From assembly GCF_000613805.1 (NCBI RefSeq), contig NZ_BAJR01000032.1:1-39605 (forward strand): a DNA stretch of 39,605 nt. Reading direction: 5' to 3'. Shown here piece by piece: positions 35,725 through 39,605 of the stretch. A program made the translations under genes and the position numbers. Origin of the DNA: Phocaeicola paurosaccharolyticus JCM 15092 (GTDB taxonomy: Bacteria; Bacteroidota; Bacteroidia; Bacteroidales; Bacteroidaceae). The notes beneath the pieces were generated by a model. The model was given only the letters and a program-made list of their open reading frames with translations. It did not search any database and had not been told where the DNA came from. Numbering within the stretch: position 1 is the stretch's first letter; each line of letters opens with the position of its first letter.

Positions 35725-38017
35725 TTATCTTATCACTCCAATGATGATCTTTTGCAAATGGTTTACCTGACCATGCACGTACATTTGTCCAATGTTGTGC
35801 TGCATCCGTCCAGAAAGGATGTGTTGAAGGCAATCCCAAAGGAAGGAATGAGAGAGAGGTCATATACAGACTTCCGTTGTTTGTATACCAATCAGCTACA
35901 TTAGGTTGACGTCCTGCAAAACCTATTGTAAGAAATCCCTTCTCATTGAAGTTCTCTTTTCCATCGAACATACGGTGCATTACTGCAGTAAGAGCAGAGC
36001 GAACCTGTCCGTTAGGCAATGATGCAGGAAGACGCTGATAAAGTGCCATAAGTGCAAGAGGTTGCATTGTTGCCATTCTATAAGGTATGGAACGGCCGAA
36101 TACAGGAAAAGTACCTTCAGGAGAGATCATTCTCTCGAGTACGATGCTGAATTTCTGAGCACGGTTAAGAGCACGATCATAATATTTCTTATAGTCAATG
36201 CGTGTATATGCCTTAGCATCCTTCATGCATTGAAGAGTCTCAAGATACATAGGGTGGAAAACATAACTGCTGTAATAGTCGAATGCAAATGAAGGACCAT
36301 CTGCATACCATCCATCGCCAACATACCACTCCTCTACTTTTCTGATTGCTGAATTCACTCTGTATGCATCGTATGGAGCGCCTGCCTTAGCAAGGAAGCT
36401 CTCTATTGTCGATGAGAAGAGCAGCCAATTTGTGTAAGGTGGGTCAATTCTGCGAATCATAGTGAACTCTTCTATATATCTCTTCTTTGTTGTCTCATCA
36501 AGAGGTAACCAGAGAGCGTCAAATCCGCGGATAAGACTCTCGGCAACATAAGCGGCATCTACCAGTGGCTGTCCCTCTTTTCTCCACAACAGATAGTCAG
36601 GACTTTCAGGGTTAACAGCATTGGCATAACTCTTAAGTGCCCACTGACGAAGTTGGCTACGTTTCTTTCCCTCTTCAGTACCATCATCAGGCAGATTCAG
36701 CCATGGTGCAATACCTGCCATCAGACGTCCGAAAGCCTCCATATATGTCACACGTATATCACGACCATCCCAGTTAGGGCTTGTCTCGACAAGCATGTTT
36801 TTCTGCAACTCACCTTTGGCCATATTGCTCAGAACAGGAGCAGCCATTTTGTAAGCTAAATCACACCAGTAAGCACGGTCTTTATTATCCTGAGCCTCGA
36901 GCATACGTACATATTCACATGAGGCAAGCAAGAATGCTCCTACTCCGAAGTTGGCTGTTGAACGGGCATCTACCACTTGACCATTTATAGCCTTTTCTCC
37001 TATTGGCTGTACATATCCCACACTTCCATCTTTCTGAAAGGCCTTATCTCTTAAGTAAGACCAAGCCTTCTGAATTGTAGGCATATATGTTGCTCTGTCA
37101 AGATATCCGTTATTCACACCCCATATCAATCCATATGTAAAGAATGCAGTACCGCTGGTCTCTGCTCCGGGAGCATGTTCCGGATCCATCATACTTCTTG
37201 TCCAGTATCCTTGAGGTTGTTGTATGGCTGCAACAGCTTTAGCCATTCTCTGGAATTTATCAATGAAGAAATCTCTGTGTTTGTAGTCGGCAGGTACATC
37301 CTTGAGAACCTTTGCAAGGCCGGCAAGCACCCATCCGTCACCTCTTGACCAGAAATCTTTCTTACCGTTCAGGCTCTTATGTTTTGGATAAACATATTTT
37401 GCATCACGGTAGTATAATCCCTCTTGATCGTCGTACATGATACTGTCCGAATAGATAATATATTCATATAGTTTATCAAGATATCTGTTATTCCCGGTTA
37501 TTTTATAGAGTTTTGTCATTACCGGCATAACCATATATAGCCCGTCACTCCACCACCAATAGTCATTGTTCTTTGTACTCATCTGATACTCCATGACTTC
37601 ACGTGCACGAGCAATCTTATAATCTTGCGGATCTAAATTATAGAGATCGGCATATGTCTGGAAACATACTTGAAAATCGCCAAAGAGAACATATTCATCA
37701 CTCTCTCCGTAACTATATCTCCATCGGCTCTTATCATTGCTCTTGGCACCTTTCCACTGATTGTGGTTTGCCCACTCCTCAGAATATTTGCGCCATTTCT
37801 CATTGCCCGTAAGCATATAAGCTTCCATATTACCGGTGTGGTAAGCAGCATTATCCCAAAAAGATGAGCTCTTTGGTGAGTTATCACTCTGCCATTTGTT
37901 ATTCACCTTGTCAATAATCTCTCTTACCTTCTGCGCTTCACTCTTCGCGGCCGACACATTTAGTGCAGCCATACTGACAATAATGGTAATAAATGTTACT
38001 CTTAGTAATTTTCTCAT
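35705..38017 (-). CDS. GH105 unsaturated uronyl hydrolase fused to DUF2264
   Basis: This is a 770-residue exported protein. After the signal peptide (1-23) comes a GH105/GH88-type (alpha/alpha)6 domain (about 28-385) with the predicted catalytic Asp158 in WWWSDGLYM and the WSRGDGWV motif (223-230). A C-terminal DUF2264 domain follows (about 390-770). GH105 enzymes hydrate the 4,5-unsaturated uronic acid left by polysaccharide lyases, and the released sugar rearranges to the KduI substrate. The gene lies 4 nt after the BNR_4 gene, so the two enzymes are made together. The role of DUF2264 is unknown. Confidence 0.88.
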   Translation of the reverse strand: MRKLLRVTFITIIVSMAALNVSAAKSEAQKVREIIDKVNNKWQSDNSPKSSSFWDNAAYHTGNMEAYMLTGNEKWRKYSEEWANHNQWKGAKSNDKSRWRYSYGESDEYVLFGDFQVCFQTYADLYNLDPQDYKIARAREVMEYQMSTKNNDYWWWSDGLYMVMPVMTKLYKITGNNRYLDKLYEYIIYSDSIMYDDQEGLYYRDAKYVYPKHKSLNGKKDFWSRGDGWVLAGLAKVLKDVPADYKHRDFFIDKFQRMAKAVAAIQQPQGYWTRSMMDPEHAPGAETSGTAFFTYGLIWGVNNGYLDRATYMPTIQKAWSYLRDKAFQKDGSVGYVQPIGEKAINGQVVDARSTANFGVGAFLLASCEYVRMLEAQDNKDRAYWCDLAYKMAAPVLSNMAKGELQKNMLVETSPNWDGRDIRVTYMEAFGRLMAGIAPWLNLPDDGTEEGKKRSQLRQWALKSYANAVNPESPDYLLWRKEGQPLVDAAYVAESLIRGFDALWLPLDETTKKRYIEEFTMIRRIDPPYTNWLLFSSTIESFLAKAGAPYDAYRVNSAIRKVEEWYVGDGWYADGPSFAFDYYSSYVFHPMYLETLQCMKDAKAYTRIDYKKYYDRALNRAQKFSIVLERMISPEGTFPVFGRSIPYRMATMQPLALMALYQRLPASLPNGQVRSALTAVMHRMFDGKENFNEKGFLTIGFAGRQPNVADWYTNNGSLYMTSLSFLPLGLPSTHPFWTDAAQHWTNVRAWSGKPFAKDHHWSDKITTPDLF

Positions 38018-38021
38018 ATCT

Positions 38022-39326
38022 CTATTTTATTATTCTTTTCAAATTATCAATCTCTAAAACATACACAGCTGTTGGAGCTGACTCGACACTCTTTTCACCA
38101 TCACCTTGGTTTGTCTGTTGTATATATATATGCAGTTTTTTATTTTTCTTCCATAGTTCACTGTCATAGCTTGGTTCCCATGCATTCAGTGAGAAATCTG
38201 TCAGGTCTATCACAGTCCATTGTTCAGAACCATTATGTATATCATTCTTATAAGCTAATGAAGCTTTACTTCCTCTCTCCATATCGCGGAAAATATAGAA
38301 TGCCCTATTGCCATCTACCACCATTCTTGGCCGTGAGATAGGGATCATTTTTGTGCCTCCCCCTTTGAGGGAGAAAGGAGTAGTTCTATTTCCTACAATA
38401 TCGCAGTGCCACTTTCCCTTTTCGTTCCATATCATTCTGAACTGAGGAACAGAGTCGTTGCCATCTCTCCAGTATGTTGCAATATATGGATTACCTTGAG
38501 CATCCGCACTCATACTAGTCTGATTTATTAGTTCATGATTCTGTGGGATTCTCCATGCATATTCTGCATTTGCAGCATTTATTGGAAGCTGATATTTTGT
38601 ACCATCGCTTCTCTCCCAGCTCTCTCCACCATCCTTTGAGCAAGCATAGCACATATCATGATTAGTTTCAACCATCCATGTCTCACGCCATACCCATGAG
38701 AGGTGCATTATACCCGATTTATCAACATACATCTGCCAGTAAGCATTGCGTTGATTTTCACCATCAATAAGGATATCCTGTACCCTACTCCATTTATGTT
38801 CATTGAGGCTATATCTGTTTAATACAAGATTTCCTCTTCCTGATGCTCCCGAACGGTAAGCAAAAAGTAGATCTCCTGATGGTAACCTATAAAACTCAGG
38901 GTATGTCACATCCTCCTCATCTTTAGCTATCATCGACTCTTTCTGAGCAAGCTGTATGGATTCCGGAGCCACACTTCGGCAATAGTTCAATCTGTTTCCA
39001 TGATGATCGAAAGCTACATGAAGATAACCTTCACCATCTGCCATCATACTAATTATATTGTGCGCATCGCTGACCTTTCCTCTATATTGCGAACGAGAGA
39101 GCGTCCAATTCTGAGAACCAAGCTTACGTTTTCCTATGGTAAGCCATCCTTCAGCATCATAAAATGATATATATTGATTTCCTTTATGAGTTACTATAGA
39201 GTTATTTCTGAATATTGTAGTATTTACAGATGTACTGCTATATCCATCGCCCACCTTAACCAACTTTTGAGCAGTAGATACAACAGAGATATATGATAAT
39301 AGTAATAGTATAAAACACTTCTTCAT
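38022..39326 (-). CDS. BNR_4-type beta-propeller protein, candidate lyase or rhamnosidase
   Basis: This is a 434-residue exported seven-bladed propeller (BNR_4 type) with a signal peptide (1-19). H89, H109, Y142 and R158 lie in SDAHN, FDHHGN, VTYPEFYR and FAYRSG. Their spacing (20 and 16) is what I recall for the active site of PL24/PL25 ulvan lyases. H47 in VTHK also lies where I recall the catalytic His of the GH145 alpha-L-rhamnosidase BT3686. PL42 rhamnose-glucuronate lyases are a third possibility. The 4-nt spacing to GH105 favours a lyase or Rha-GlcA-directed enzyme. No sulfatase gene is present, which argues against ulvan. Confidence 0.78.
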   Translation of the reverse strand: MKKCFILLLLSYISVVSTAQKLVKVGDGYSSTSVNTTIFRNNSIVTHKGNQYISFYDAEGWLTIGKRKLGSQNWTLSRSQYRGKVSDAHNIISMMADGEGYLHVAFDHHGNRLNYCRSVAPESIQLAQKESMIAKDEEDVTYPEFYRLPSGDLLFAYRSGASGRGNLVLNRYSLNEHKWSRVQDILIDGENQRNAYWQMYVDKSGIMHLSWVWRETWMVETNHDMCYACSKDGGESWERSDGTKYQLPINAANAEYAWRIPQNHELINQTSMSADAQGNPYIATYWRDGNDSVPQFRMIWNEKGKWHCDIVGNRTTPFSLKGGGTKMIPISRPRMVVDGNRAFYIFRDMERGSKASLAYKNDIHNGSEQWTVIDLTDFSLNAWEPSYDSELWKKNKKLHIYIQQTNQGDGEKSVESAPTAVYVLEIDNLKRIIK

Positions 39327-39347
39327 AGCGATTTATTTATAACAATA

Positions 39348-39355
39348 CAAAAATA
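39348..39355 (-). promoter_or_regulatory. Candidate -7 box of the BNR_4-GH105 operon
   Basis: The minus strand reads TATTTTTG, a match to TAnnTTTG, 21 nt before the ATG at 39326. A clearly spaced -33 element is not seen. Confidence 0.38.
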
Positions 39356-39572
39356 TCACTTTGTATGTTAAATTAAAGGTGAATAATCAAGCATTAAAGG
39401 GATATAAAATGGTCATAATCCTATTTTTTGAACCTTTTGGCTAATAACTTAAGTAAAAAGTAGTACTAAAGCTAAAGAGTATCCGCCTCACAAATGACAC
39501 AATCTATTGACAAACGACAATAAAAGTAATAATGTCATTACCATTTATTTGTTTTGTGTTTTAGTTTTATTA

Positions 39573-39605
39573 TCCTAAGCCTTTGGATAATTATCCAGCT
39601 TAGGA
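39573..39605. repeat. Nested palindrome at the window edge
   Basis: TCCTAAGC (39573-39580) pairs with GCTTAGGA (39598-39605), and between them lies the perfect 14-bp palindrome TGGATAATTATCCA (39584-39597), with a CTT bulge. It could be a terminator stem for a gene beyond the edge or a protein-binding dyad. The structure may continue past the window end. Confidence 0.55.

Noticed and set aside
38022..39326. Assigning the BNR_4 protein as an ulvan lyase
   Set aside because: Residue spacing is compatible, but no sulfatase gene is present and other BNR_4 families share the fold; left as a candidate only.

Overview
The window looks like a chromosomal stretch of a gut-type Bacteroidales bacterium (Bacteroides/Prevotella relatives). 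The evidence is a SusC/SusD pair, a hybrid two-component regulator, TlpA/DUF4369 and M56-TonB proteins, AT-rich intergenic DNA, Bacteroidetes-type -7 boxes (TAnnTTTG), and a menD-menB-menC-menE operon. No rRNA, tRNA, CRISPR array or insertion sequence was seen.

Layout. (1) 14-4748, plus: menD, menB, menC, menE, consecutive steps of menaquinone synthesis. (2) 4868-6451, plus: a LiaF-like membrane protein and a membrane-anchored LytTR regulator, followed on the minus strand by a DUF4250 gene broken by a 2-bp shift. (3) 6732-10541, minus: a BlaI-BlaR1(M56)-TlpA operon. Its blaI reading frame is shifted in a run of eight A/T, and three regularly spaced TAGTT-N4-AACTA palindromes lie upstream. (4) 10899-16535: two tandem secreted CE1-type esterases, a Gfo/Idh/MocA oxidoreductase, a small Tat-like secreted protein, a TerB-DnaJ protein and a DUF2148 protein. 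(5) 16877-39326: a polysaccharide-utilisation region with GH29, GH3, KduI, a GatC-like permease, a DUF4350 protein, KduD, SusD, SusC, the hybrid two-component regulator (two frameshifts), GH105-DUF2264 and a BNR_4 beta-propeller protein.

How the region may work. The BNR_4 protein is a candidate lyase or rhamnosidase acting at rhamnose-glucuronate linkages, and GH105 would release the unsaturated uronic acid. KduI here carries a signal peptide, so isomerisation is predicted in the periplasm. An orphan PTS galactitol IIC-like permease is encoded 13 nt upstream of kduI and could carry the product inward to cytoplasmic KduD, giving 2-keto-3-deoxygluconate. This periplasmic-isomerase plus PTS-free-permease arrangement is the most interesting candidate system here. 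The step-by-step route is inference.

Four coding frames are interrupted by short indels at homopolymers or an AT repeat (DUF4250, blaI, the regulator twice). They could be assembly errors, slippage or real decay, and the raw reads would settle this.
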